NCBI GenBank assembly: GCA_024663395.1
Contig: JANFAH010000006.1
Span: 3,100,001-3,164,000 of the forward strand
Reading direction: 5' to 3'
Length of the DNA stretch: 64,000 nt
Origin: Pisolithus tinctorius
Taxonomy: Eukaryota; Basidiomycota; Agaricomycetes; Boletales; Pisolithaceae
Shown here: positions 49,478-61,010 of the stretch, one piece after another
How the letters are laid out: the number at the start of each line of letters is the position of its first letter
How positions within the stretch are numbered: position 1 is the first letter of the stretch
Made by a program: the position numbers and the translations under genes
Notes under the pieces: model-generated
What the model was told of the DNA's origin: nothing
Seen by the model: only the letters and a program-made list of their open reading frames with translations
Databases searched by the model: none

Positions 49478-51486
49478 CTACTGGTCCGAAGGTGCAAGGG
49501 AATCATAGACAGGACAGAGATTCTGCCAAGCAGCTACAGCGCAGTTCAGTTGCATACAGTTCATACCATGAATGGAAACATACAGTTTACGGGATCCGCT
49601 TTCGTGGTTCCGTTTGGATCCTCAGCAAACACGACAGCCATGCCCCGGTACAAATGCCAGTCAATGTGGCTACAATAACTATCAGCATTTGCTTGAGATG
49701 AGCTATAGCACTACCCACCAATGCAAGAACCACGGTCCAGAATTGTCCGTGACAAAGCGAACAGTCACATTGTCCGTGTTGGCGCCAATATTGACAGTGT
49801 CGCGTACGACGGGGTTGACGTAGTTATAGGCTGTGCTATTCGCACTCCTCACAACATAGAAGGCATGCTAAAAGGGATTATCAGGGGCAGAAAAATCAAG
49901 ACCAGATTCTACTTACGCCATGCAAGTGGAACGGGTGCTGTACCATTGTCAGACACTACAAGGCACGAGCGAGACAGTACTCACAGGTGTGGTCAGGAAT
50001 TCTGTGGGGAATGATAGCTCGATGACCTTGTTGTGCGGCAGCGTGTATACCAAACCATGAGGAGCCAACTGCGAGGCAGTAACCGCACCACTAAGAATCT
50101 GCAACAAAACCGGAGTTGATGGTGATTCATAAATGACACCATTCATATAGAAAAGGAGAGTGGTGTTGTCCATAATAGAAACGATATTGATGGAAACGTC
50201 AGCACCGCCAGGGTACGGCAGACCAGGTACGGCGAGCGTCATATTTAACGGATGGAGGTTTGTCTCGTCGAGAACATTATTGAGAACCCAAGTCCTGTTT
50301 GCGGGATCTGTGGCCGGAGCGCCCTCGTATCGCAGAATTCCAGAGTTCAGTCCATCCGAAAAATTCGAGGGGTAACTTCCCGGCAAAGCACGTATCCAGT
50401 AGTTGTCGACCGGCTGGTTGGCCTCCAGAATGAATGAGTATCGTTGCCCAACATAAACAGGTATTTGATTAACGACGAGCGGAAGCGTTTCCTGCCCATC
50501 AGCTTCAATGACAGTCATGTTGTGCATGTCGATCGAGAGAAGAATGTGTGGTTTACAGGCCATGTTGACTACCCGCATACGGTATCGTTTCCCTTGTTGC
50601 ACGGTGGTGACTGATAGATCCACATTTGGACCTCCGGGGTAACGTCCGAGCCCGTTGATGAGGATGCCAGCGGGGTTATCGGCGGCTGCTACATCATAGG
50701 CGTTGACATGATACCTGTGCACGGACGTTAGTGGCACCGCCATACAACTCTTTCTGCTGACTAACCAGTCCATCAAGGTGAGGATGGTTGAAGCTAAAAG
50801 TGCATAAATAAGCACTCTTGCTATGGACACGTTGTAATGGCCTACCATCGTCAACGTCATACAGGTGACGGTAGGGGTCGTTGGGATCATAGAGAACCAG
50901 TGGGCCGCGCAAACCTTCGCAGTATTGAAGATTGAAATGGGAATGGTACCAAAACGTCCCTGCTTGACTGTCCACGGTGAAATTATAAAGGAAAGATTTT
51001 TCGGGGGCGATTGGACACTGCGTCACGAAAGCCGTTCCGTCCATAGCATTGCTATGATGTTGAAATATTCCATGCCAATGCTTGTGACCGAATCAATTAA
51101 ATCCAAGCCTGGATAAACCAAAGAAGAATCATACCACAGTTGTACTCTTATTCATGGACTCGTCAGTGAGATCGTTGGTAACTTTGATTCTCAGGTTATC
51201 GCCCTGTGTGTCGTGGAATTGAGCGCTCGAGGGAAAATTTGGTCATCAACCTACCTTATTCGCTGCGACGAGAGGTCCAACAGCTGGAGAACCATTGATG
51301 ACAATGGCACTTTAGAGGACATTTTCAGCAGGATAGAGTGGCGGTTGCCAGCGACACGCACCTTCTGCTAAAGCCGTCGGGGGCAACCACGGCATTACTA
51401 ATCACGAACTCTGTATCCTTGGTGGCCGCTGAGGCGAGAGTTGCCAGGGCAAGGAAGGAGGTATGCTTCAGAGCTTTCCCCCACAT
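49478..51486 (-). CDS. Laccase 3 (secreted multicopper oxidase, Met at the axial T1 position)
   Basis: Start [20 protein letters not shown] (signal peptide). Joined exons give L1 [15 protein letters not shown] (about 51080), L2 [15 protein letters not shown] (about 50935), L3 HPFHLHG (about 49925) and L4 [18 protein letters not shown] (about 49660, Cys codon split by an intron). All copper ligands are present. The residue ten beyond the T1 Cys is Met instead of the Leu or Phe usual in basidiomycete laccases. Met there is typical of low-potential plant and bacterial enzymes. L2 also has Asn-Leu-Gln-Tyr-Cys-Glu in place of the usual Ser-Thr-Gln-Tyr-Cys-Asp. The C-terminus [16 protein letters not shown] follows a GTATGT intron, stop 49478. 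Intron sites match the other two laccases. Intact in all exons. It is the closest relative of the pseudogene at 42.8-43.5 kb. Confidence 0.93.
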
Positions 51487-52502
51487 CACGACTGTGCGAT
51501 ATCTGCCACTGACGCTCCTCGGCGGGTGAGATGGATGCTAGGGATCATTTTTCACCCAAGTACTTTAAGTACTCCGCCATTAACCGAACGACTTCATGAC
51601 TTCGGAACAGGGGCGCTCGGCACTGAAGCGGCTGATCGGCTTCACTGCTTGTTCGGCTACGAGCACCTTGGCTCCACATGTCACTACAGCCATTTAGGCT
51701 ATACTATTTTGGTTGGACGACATTTGACCTGGGGAGGAAGAACGTTGCAAAAAAGTCGCCTCAGCATAGCTTAGGTTTGATAAAGATCACGAAGTAGGAC
51801 GTACACAAGTTCGGAACATCCCCACGATGCCGAACGTGCACCGGACTGATTGACGCGACGAACCTGAGAGCTGGAGAGCTGGAACCTGTAGGAGCTTGTG
51901 CGCACTGTACAGGCTGGGCGCTGAGCGCTTGAGCCGTTGAACATTTCGGTCATTCTCACCTATAGTTATAAATGGTTGATCGGGCACAGTTATTACTGAC
52001 ACGCACCGCTTTTACTTATGGAATCAAGTCTTAAACCACACATTTTATAGAGTGGCGGGTTACAGATTCAGTTAGGTGTAAGCGTTTAAATAGACAAAGA
52101 AACGAAGTGCAGGGGCGACAATGTTACAGTTGCAAAAATCCAGACAACAGATATCGCCGCGCTGGGTAAACACCAAAGTTAACTCAGTCAGAATCGGCGC
52201 ATGAATCTCCGCTTGAGATATCTGATCGTGCCTGCTTTGTTCTGTTTGTATGGTAACCGACCTAACGTTATTACGGTGAGGCAATTCTCGGCTGTCCGGT
52301 TTGTTACCGAGCTTGAGAGGCAATTTTATTCTCTGCAAGCTTAGTTTTATGGGGACAGGGCGTTGCAAAAATGAGCAATGGGCCTGCGTTCGAAAATGGG
52401 ATCCTGAGCTATAAACTACCTATATATGTATACATATATCTCCCGCGACAAGCATCGTGCATTGGGTGCTAAAAATACTGTTTGTAAAGGATGGCGTCCA
52501 AA
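51487..52502. other. Intergenic, laccase 3 promoter region
   Basis: About 1 kb. An ACTTTAAGTACTCC element lies near 51560, upstream of the laccase 3 start. A short TATATATGTATACATATATC palindrome-like tract lies at about 52421. No gene is supported. Confidence 0.4.
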
Positions 52503-54960
52503 ATTATTTCTTGCGTTTCGGTGCTAGAGTGACGAGATGACGCTCAATAAGTGACAAACCAAGTGATGAAACTTACCACTCTCTTTGGCGGCTGGTGCCT
52601 TGCGTTTTGTTCCCACCCTTCCATCACCCTTCGGGTTAGAACCTGCAAGGACACCTATCTCATTGGTGCATTGAGGGCAGAACCATTCACCATCTGGAAC
52701 AGTTTGAAGTGGAGGGCTGAGACAGCCGAGGTGGTAAGGGTGGTCGCACTGGAGGGCAGGTGATGCAGTGAATGGAGGTACAGAAAATGGTAGGCACTGA
52801 CTTTGTCGCACTCCAAAGGCGAATCGTCATCGCCATTATCCTTCCCACAAACTAAACAGAGTTCTGGAGCATCTACTTCAATGGGGTGCCGAGGAAGCTC
52901 GGAAAAGCTATCGTTCGGTTTCGCCAAGAACAGCGTGGTGTGCTGCCCCGCTGCTATGCTGGAGAAAGAGGGGTGTAGTGGGAAATAAAGGTGACGCAAA
53001 GATAAGTACTAACCTGAAGACCTCGATACCGGACAGGGGCTGGTGGCGAGCGGGTTTAGTCGCACTCTTGGGTTCATCCGGGCCAAGACCAAGTTCGCCT
53101 GGAGGTACCCTGAGAAGACAAAGGGGTCATTACCTCAGACTCTCGTACCATTGGCAGCATTTTGGCCGTAAGCAACGGTCATAGCACTTCCGTCTTCATC
53201 CGTGGTCAGTGCAAAGTGAGTCACTCCTCCACAACTTGCTGTCGATATCTTGCACCCCCTGCAGCGAACTGGTGAGTTCACGCTATTTGAAAAGGACGTC
53301 TACGCACATCAAATCCTGAATAAAACGGAACGAGGAGTAGGGGGAACCTGCAGAACCTGCAACAAAACCATAATTTGTTTGACAAGCAAGCACGTATGTC
53401 CTCAATGTCCCTACCTTCGCCGCTGTTTTTCCACTTTCGCCGCGACCATCAGTCAGAATTCCTTCACATTAAAATCGGGCGTACTTTGCCTGTCATCCAA
53501 TACATCCGTTGCTTGTCTATAACGACACTATTTGTTGGCCCAGCAATCACTTGTGCTCCCATAGTTACCTCATTTGGGCCAGCAAACTTGGAGGAAAAAA
53601 AGGTCGGTGCTGGAAACACTACGTGAGAATGACATACTTGAGGGACAACCTTGGGAATCAGTGCATCTTGCTGGTTCCCAAGGCCTAATCGACAATATCC
53701 ATTGTAACCCCACACATAAACCACTCTGGAAGACTTATCTTCAGAAAAGAGAGAGACAGGACATGATGTGACCGCCTACGGACCCTTGAGAATCAATAGC
53801 AATACTATGTTGTGGACCAGAAGCGATGTTCGTAATCACTTTGTCGTCGAGACCCTTGACGAGTACTAAGGCGCAATCCGTCAGCAAGAATATGACCTGC
53901 AAACGAGAAACGACGCGTAACTGGGATTCGCTTCGATGTCGAAGGCAGTCTTGTTACCCGTCGTGATATGTTCACCCGTTCTCCCATTCCCAAGCTGTCC
54001 TTTTTCACCACTTCCAAAAGAAAACACTGAGTGTATGATTGGGTGTTTAGTTAGGGAAGGAGAAAAAAACATAGATTACCCAAGCATACCTCTTCCACTC
54101 TCCGTTAAAAGGATCGAAAAGGTAATTCCGGCAGCTGCTTTGACGACTCGCTGGCGATGTCCATCGAGATATGGTCCGTCAATAGCCTTGAAGCTCGCAA
54201 CTAAGGGCGATATGGCGTGCCCACACTGTATCCAAATGCATTCGTTACCGAAGAATAGAGGGAACGGCCATTAACATCTCTCACTTGTCCGAAATTGTTC
54301 GCACCAGCCGACCATGCCTGACCTGTGCTATCCACCAACAGCGAATGACTCCGTCCACAGGCAGCATGCACGAACTTCGTGCCTACTTTCGCCCCAATTT
54401 CGGTCGGAAGTAACCGCCTGGGTGTGTTCTCAGATATCGAGTCCGCCGTAGTCACGCCTAGCGCACATTGAGGTCCGTTTCGACCAAACATCCATGCTGC
54501 GCCGTGCATGTCAATCACTATGAAATGGCACGCGCAGCAGGACCCATGGATGGAGGTTATTTTGACATTGCTAAGCGAGCGGAGGATGTGGGGTTCGAGG
54601 AGGTCTGGCCTGCGATGCACATAAGTCTATGTGAGTATAACTACGGCGAACGAGGGATATGACGCCCGTACGCGTCTGGGTTGCCTTCGCCTTTTCCACC
54701 GCGTTCTTTGCGACCAAGTTTTGGCCTGTAGACCGCGTCAAGAACTAAGTACATCCGCAGCATTCTCTGAGAAGCATGACCCGTACCAGTCAGTCCCTCC
54801 ACAGATCAACACTGCCAAGCGTTCAATCAGTAGTTCTTCCTCGCGCCGTGGTAGTCGTCCCGGCAGCACCGAAGAACGTAGTATCCACGTTGAATGACAC
54901 AATGAACTTACCTCTGCCCCACTCCAACTCCCTGGTCTCTTGGGAAACGGACGAAGTCAT
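52503..54960 (-). CDS. RCC1-repeat protein with C-terminal PHD finger
   Basis: A probable nuclear chromatin-associated protein. From Met 54960 ([16 protein letters not shown], then an intron) the protein reads [20 protein letters not shown] and continues into RCC1 propeller repeats: [17 protein letters not shown] (54480), [20 protein letters not shown] (54330), [19 protein letters not shown] (53990), [19 protein letters not shown] (53700). After the propeller, [14 protein letters not shown] and [20 protein letters not shown] with WFCPQC form a full C4HC3 PHD finger (52880-52670, intron in the middle). A basic tail ([11 protein letters not shown], then APKRKK) ends at 52503. PHD fingers read histone H3 tails; RCC1 propellers can bind chromatin or Ran. 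Which one applies here is not known. Some internal exon borders (53800-53100) were not fixed. Confidence 0.85.
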
Positions 54961-57900
54961 ACTCTGTGCCGGCGTTCAAAACAAAAAGCTCTCTGTTCGG
55001 GCGCTAATTGGGCTGTCACCGAATTCAACCATAATTGCTGATTTGGGACGAACGGCAATGCTAACTACACGCTCTGTCTACGACCGAGAGAACAATGTAC
55101 AGTACTCGTGAGCAATCTACGGCGCGCGGAACTATCTGAGCGATCGACAAAGAGAATCCAGTCATCGGTGTTATAGATGCTAGACAGCCTTCACCACCGC
55201 TGTTCAATCTGCTGAACCAACAATAACTAAACCCACTGAGCAGTCGAATAAAGGGAGTTCTAAATCTACAACCCACGCATCGTAGTCCCCTTCCGCACAA
55301 CTAGGCACAGTCAGAAAGTGTAAAAGGAAGAGTCAAAACACTTGGGAGAACGTGCGAAACACTTGATAAAAATACTGACTTCATAATCATTGCATGTTGG
55401 GATAGTGCTATTCCTGTGTGTAAAAATATCGGAAACAGAGGAATCGAGGGTTCGGCTTTACCCTAGGGGCTGATGAGCGCCGTCAATTCAGATCCGACAG
55501 AAATGGAATCCATTATTATCGTCAGGGACATGTCTGGATCTGAGTTGCCTTCCAGCGTCCACGGTCACCTGTCCACCAGCCGCACCCTACTGCATTGATA
55601 GTACCTCCTCCAATTAATCACAGAGGCACTGTACCCGTGGCATTCTTGGTTCACCCGCTCTTGTGACGAAGTGCTGCTCCTTGGCAGCCTTGCAATCATT
55701 TTTCTCCTGTGCAAACGCCAACTCAAATTCCACACTGGATCAGAGGAAGAACGACTGCTACCATTGTATCCATTGCGATCCTGATAAGCTCCAGGTATAG
55801 TCTACAAGAGTGGTGCCTCTTCAACACTGACTTCTTCAAAAGTAGGGTCCAGAGGTGCGTTGCGAAAACTGCTACTCTGGTGGCACCCTCGAGGATCCAA
55901 GAGTAGGGCATCACCGGCACATACGCGGTGTGGAACGCTGTTGAAGAATAGGGGACTCCCAACACTGGTCTCGGACGGATAGTAGTAGGACCATCTTCCT
56001 GGAGAACAAACCTTTGGTGAGATGGAACAACCATACCGGAGTCTGAGATATTGGTTGTGGCATCTGGTGATATATACGCTCGTCGGCGGCGATGGAAATC
56101 CGCTCGCATCTGCATTCACATTCGTGACGGACTCGCAATACGGTGTCGTGGTACAGATGTAGTTGCAAATTCGTGTGGACGAGCGGAACTAGGGGTGATA
56201 GCTTTCGAAGGCAGGATCGTCCAACATGGGACTACTGTCAGACCCACGACTATGGGTACGTACCTGTATGGATGCGACGAAGTGACCAAGCCACGTGCAC
56301 AGAGGGGACTGTTCCGGTGTGCCCATATGATGATGGGGGCGTGATGCGATTGGGCACCGAAATAGGATATCGCTGTCGGGTGGACAGCTGCGGATAGGAG
56401 CAAGTGCCTGAATGCTTGCGAAGTCAGTTTTGGTTTGGGTGTTGTGGACGGAGCATAGCTACTATCGCTAGTGTCCACTGCTTAATGACATGGACAGATG
56501 AAAATAGAACATTCCGATGTGACACACGCTGTGCATTCTCGTAGAGGCTGGGATTCTTCAGAGTTCGAGCTCCCAACACAATTCCGTGTGACAGTAGTGT
56601 TACGGATATATTTCAATTGGATGTAATCGGTCAGGGAGTGGCCCTGGGATAGGGATTGGAGCTGAGATAGCAGCACAGGAGTCCACATTCGCAAGTCCAA
56701 ACACGGCTACCAATGCCGGAGAGTGCCATTCCTCCAATTCATCACCGAAACGAGTAAACCAAAGCAGACGATTCGGCTACCAGAAATATGACGAAGTCAG
56801 CTACGCATTCTCACCGACATCTTAGTGAGTACTCCTATCCGTAAAACCTTAAATGCATCGAGCTCGAGTACGGACATCTTCCCCTATCTTATTCACCGTT
56901 CTCAGTTGGGGCTGCCGCGGAGCTTGGATGTTGTTGCAGGAAGAGGGTGGTGAGAGATCAGGAGCTGGGTCACGGCCCTGCGTATGATCAGCAGCACAAT
57001 CAGCCTTGCGATAACAGGGTATTTTGGTGAGCTGTGGGAGACGCGAAAATCAGTGTACGTCGGTGACATTGGTGGACGTTCTGCGCCGTCTCCCGCCTCG
57101 GTGTGGGAATGGTAAATGAGAGTGATGTGACGGCTGCCGACATTGCAAACGCGATCCTGAAAGGCGTGGATTGCGAAGCACGAATATTGCTATTGGGCGT
57201 CGTCAAGGTGGGGCTGTGTCGCTGATTGATCGGGGTGGATGTCCGCGGGGATGCTATCCACAGGGGCATTAGGGCTGTACGATGAGTCGCTGAAACTTGA
57301 AACGAGCGGAAGTGCGGAGGGCTCGAAATGGGTGGAGGCGGCGGCGGTGGAGAAAGAACGGGTCCGGGGTCGTGCACAAACTCCACGTCCTGTCACGGGT
57401 GTAAGAATAAGCCTATCACCGAAACAGGGGAAGCCGTTGCTTCATTAGGGTGCTGGAGGTAGAGAACGAGAGAACGAAAAGAAAAAAATCGAAAGAAAAG
57501 GGAAGATGCACATCAACAGATCCAAACTGATGTGGTCCACCCAACCTGTCTTCATCGTGCGCGCCTTGCCCTCTTGTCCAAAAGTATTATAGGTGTTACA
57601 CAATCCTTTCATGTTGGTCCCGACTGGGTCTCCCCAAACTCGCGGAAGAGGGACAGGAGATGGGAAAAGGTCTGCAGAGGAGATTGGAATGCCAGCGAGA
57701 AAGGATGATTATGTACGTGGCCCCAGTCGACTTGGATTTGTTGCGCAATGATTTAGCGAAAATCATCTTGGCTCGGCCGGATCAACGATGGACACTGCAC
57801 AGTTGTCAGTTGCGATGTGGACGGGTAGGTGGTGCGGGCGTCCGCGCCAATTCCATTTCGTGTCCATTTGTTGTCTTGGGTAATTTCCTGCGTCATTCAC

Positions 57901-58338
57901 CCAGGTTCTCCTGATCTTGATTGGCAAGTCGACCTTCCGCTTGACTCGATGGGGGCAGAAATATGAGCCAACTTTCCTTGTCTATTTCCATTGCCTTTCG
58001 TGCTCTAAGACACGGATATGAGCGAGACAAAACACGATGAATAGCGGAAGCGCGCATGAAAAGTACTCGTTTCGATTCAGCATTGTCTCTGAACTGGGGG
58101 GGGGATCCCATATTGTTATTGTAATCATCATCCTCGTATTAGGACTTGTTAGTTGGAGGGTCTTGGTCTGGCACTAGTACATGTCAGGGCCAGTGGACGG
58201 GTCTTCGGCCCCGGGAGAGTGCAACGACAACAGGGACCGTGCATGCCAGGTGTCTGTTTCGGTGATAACAAGTTCGTGCCACCTTTGAAGGATTATGGCT
58301 CAGGGGCACAGCCACAGTACTGTTAGCTTCTCTCCACG
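54961..58338. other. 3.4-kb region without a firm gene
   Basis: Several minus-strand frames (57396-57190, 57386-57000, 56700-56482, 56478-56116, 56115-55723) are Ser/Pro-rich and could belong to one or two poorly conserved proteins, for example HQRFVLQEDGPTTIRPRP near 56000. I could not chain them with consensus splice sites, and no family is recognised. A plus-strand frame at 57660-57914 is no better. A G9 run lies at 58097-58105. Treat as unannotated, not as empty. Confidence 0.35.
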
Positions 58339-58820
58339 ATGGCTTCCTCCGTGTCAGAGTCAACCTACGAATCACAGAATGACGCACGACTCGACCAGCT
58401 ACATTCAAAGCTCCAAACGCTACGAGGGGTGCGCCCTGAGACAATGAATGATGCTGATATGTTAAATCTCAACGTTCGACGCTGAACACACAGGTCACGA
58501 CCGACATATACGACGATGCAGAGAGACAGAATCGCATGCTAGACGATACCGTACGTCTGCATCTCCACTTATTCTTCCTTCGTCCTTGCTTACCTGTCCA
58601 TGACTCCATGACATTGACAAATCAGAACGACACTTTCTCCTCCTTCACTGCCTCACTTTCCCACTCCTCCCGCCGCGCCGTGCACGCCTTCGGCTTATCA
58701 TCCACAGGGGGTGTTAGACAGACACGGATCATCGCATACGTCGTCGGAGGCTTTCTATTGTTGTGGATGGTTTGGAATACAAGAGGGTTTTGGTGGGGCT
58801 CAACGAAGGGTGGGGTGTAG
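58339..58820 (+). CDS. Qc-SNARE of the Bet1/Sft1 type
   Basis: Tail-anchored SNARE for ER-Golgi or intra-Golgi vesicle fusion. Exons 58339-58428, 58494-58550 and 58626-58820 give 113 residues, the usual size. The SNARE helix runs from ARLDQLHSKLQTLRGVTTDI through YDDAERQNRMLDDTNDTF; the Gln in RQNRML is the expected zero-layer residue. A linker (HAFGLSSTGGVRQTR) is followed by a single C-terminal membrane anchor IIAYVVGGFLLLWMVW and a short luminal end. Basidiomycetes carry both Bet1 and Sft1; the sequence alone does not decide which this is. Confidence 0.88.
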
Positions 58821-60090
58821 TGCCTGACGCGGATCAGAGTATTGGCGGCTAGGGTAAGAAGCAGAATTTACCTTTACTGATGAACTGACCAGTGGCATTC
58901 CGGATGCTAGTACTTAGTGCGTGCTTGATATATCGGTGAGACTCTTGTCCGATTCGTTTCTGAGTTAGATGTGAAGTTGGCACCCGCTTCTTGTTGTAAC
59001 TTAATTCATCTCCCTTCCAAGCGAATCATTGAGGACCTGGAATGTCAATCAGTCACTTTGCATTGGTCCACAGTCCTACATCAGCAACTACATAGAGCGA
59101 CGATGTTCATGCATGGCCCCCTACTACTATGTAGGGAATGTGCAGGAGGCCTTCTATCGACGAGGAGGAATTTGGCTCATGCGATATTCCCCGTTGCTGG
59201 CGGACCTTATTTTTCAGCCCGTTCGTTTCATACCCCGGTTTTGAGCCTGAAGCGCGCCCCGGGTGTGGTCGTCTCGCTAGCCCGCGCTAGTAGCCGCGCG
59301 CTTGGGTTTCTAACTCGTTCAATCGAGGATGTGTCTATTGGTGACTATACAATTGACGGCTTGTATCGCCTGCAGCACAAGTGACTACTGGTTATTGTTG
59401 ATGTAGGGCTCGTGCCGCCAACGTGTCAGGTCAATCGGATGGGGGTGCGGTGTACCCGATGTACATTAGCCCGCGTCAGCGGCACTTCGTTCTGCTGGCA
59501 ATCGAGTAAACTATTCCTTTCGAAACTTCAAGGGCGTCTAGGCTTCAAGGCAATTGCCCAGCGAACTTGAGCAACCCAGGGGTACCGAGATTGACCTCCC
59601 GCGAAAACTGTGCAGATGATGATATTGCAAATCGACCCGAGCTTGTCCGTGCGGCGGGTTGCAGCGTGTCTCTGGCATGATGACATTCAATTTCAACACC
59701 CTTTCAGTCCCCTCGCTTATGCCCTCGATCTAGCAGGAAATATTTACTTCTCATTGACCAGTAAGCGGCCAACGAAACTTTTCTGGATAATTTTTTGAAG
59801 TTATCCAGCTTAGTCTACGCCGTCTAATTTTACCTGCCGGGCAACAGATTCATTATCAGTCATCGTATTTAACCATGCGCAGATATCAGTCTCAATGTTC
59901 CCCCCCACCTCCCGTTCGTGGCAACCTCTCGAGCTCTGGAACATCGGGGAATTCGAACCAGGTCACCGCTAGACACTGCAGCCACGATCACCACTCAGGA
60001 GCTCAAGGGAAAGGACAACAACTTCAGCGAGCCCCAACCCAAGAAGTATGTAATCTACGATATCTTGTTATTTTGGTCGGCTTCGGATGA
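58821..60090. other. Intergenic, no supported gene
   Basis: A 137-residue plus frame at 58971-59384 and the Ser/Gln-rich frames near 59875-60090 have no family resemblance and no clean splice links. A tRNA B-box-like string on the minus strand near 59950 was examined and rejected. Confidence 0.4.
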
Positions 60091-60636
60091 TTGCGTTGGA
60101 CAGGATTAGAAGGCACTGATGTATCAGCACCAAAACCCGTACCAGCTGCGGTCGGCGAAAATGCCGACATGGATCTTCCGTCGCGTCCAATCAACACGCG
60201 GGCGCTGTCGACCTCGTCAGTGGCGCCAATACCGCACTTAATCAAAAACTTCGGTGATAGTGTACGTATTTCAAACCTTGTGAAAATTTATTGAAGTCGC
60301 CGCCACTCTTGCGAACGTAAATGTTTCATATTTATATCCACAGTGATTTCCTGCGTGCTCTAGGACCTCTCTTGGGTGTCTATGATGTACTCCCTTTCGG
60401 CTTCAACAATGCTGATGGCGATGCATTCCCAGAGAAACGAATAGGAAGGAACATCTTCTCCGAAACGTCGACTATCGTCGACTCATGGGTAGGTCAAGGC
60501 CTTCGATGACTTGACGCAGAAATACCGAGACCACGCGCTATGGGAAGGTCAGATTCAGTTGTTCCGCGTATTTGAGGACCTGTCTGCCGAAAGCCATATC
60601 TTCAAGGCTCAGATTCTCGGACTCCGTGTGAAGTGA
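60091..60636 (+). pseudogene. Decayed coding relic, family unknown
   Basis: Three blocks read like one protein but in changing frames: GLEGTDVSAPKPVPAAVGEN (about 60110) to IPHLIKNFGDS, then DFLRALGPLLGVYDVLPFGF with NNADGDAFPEKRIG (about 60345-60480), then KAFDDLTQKYRDHALWEGQI to a stop at about 60636. The first junction cannot keep frame with available GT/AG sites. The second needs either a one-base shift or a 31-base intron. It is most simply an inactivated gene. I do not recognise the family. Confidence 0.35.
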
Positions 60637-61010
60637 AGCATCACCGGTTATATAACATCAGAGAAACGGGGAATGACAGAATCGCGGTCACGACTAGTCA
60701 GTGACGGGTTTAAACAGGTTTAAACCATTTTTTCGCTTCCTGATGAAGACAAGGAGTCGATAAGGCGGTCAACTTTCTACTTGCAAGCTCATACGTCTCC
60801 ACGGTCGGCACCGTGTGCTTCACACTCTGGGACTCTTAATGGACTTGGACTGTCTGCTCGTAAGTTGCACCACATAGTACCAAGCTATAATAACGCCCAT
60901 ATCACATCCTGCATAAATCAGTGACCACAAAGACTACTCAAGAATCCGTCCACCAAGGTACTAGGTACGATCAAATATCCCCAAGCGCTCACCCTCTTGT
61001 CCCACATGAC

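Noticed and set aside
54595..54610. GGGTTCGAGGAG as a second tRNA B-box
   Set aside because: It lies in an exon of the RCC1-PHD gene on the other strand and has no tRNA fold around it.
59880..60020. Possible tRNA on the minus strand (GGTTCGAATTCC, B-box-like)
   Set aside because: The T-stem bases do not pair, no matching acceptor stem was found, and the A-box-like string is poor.
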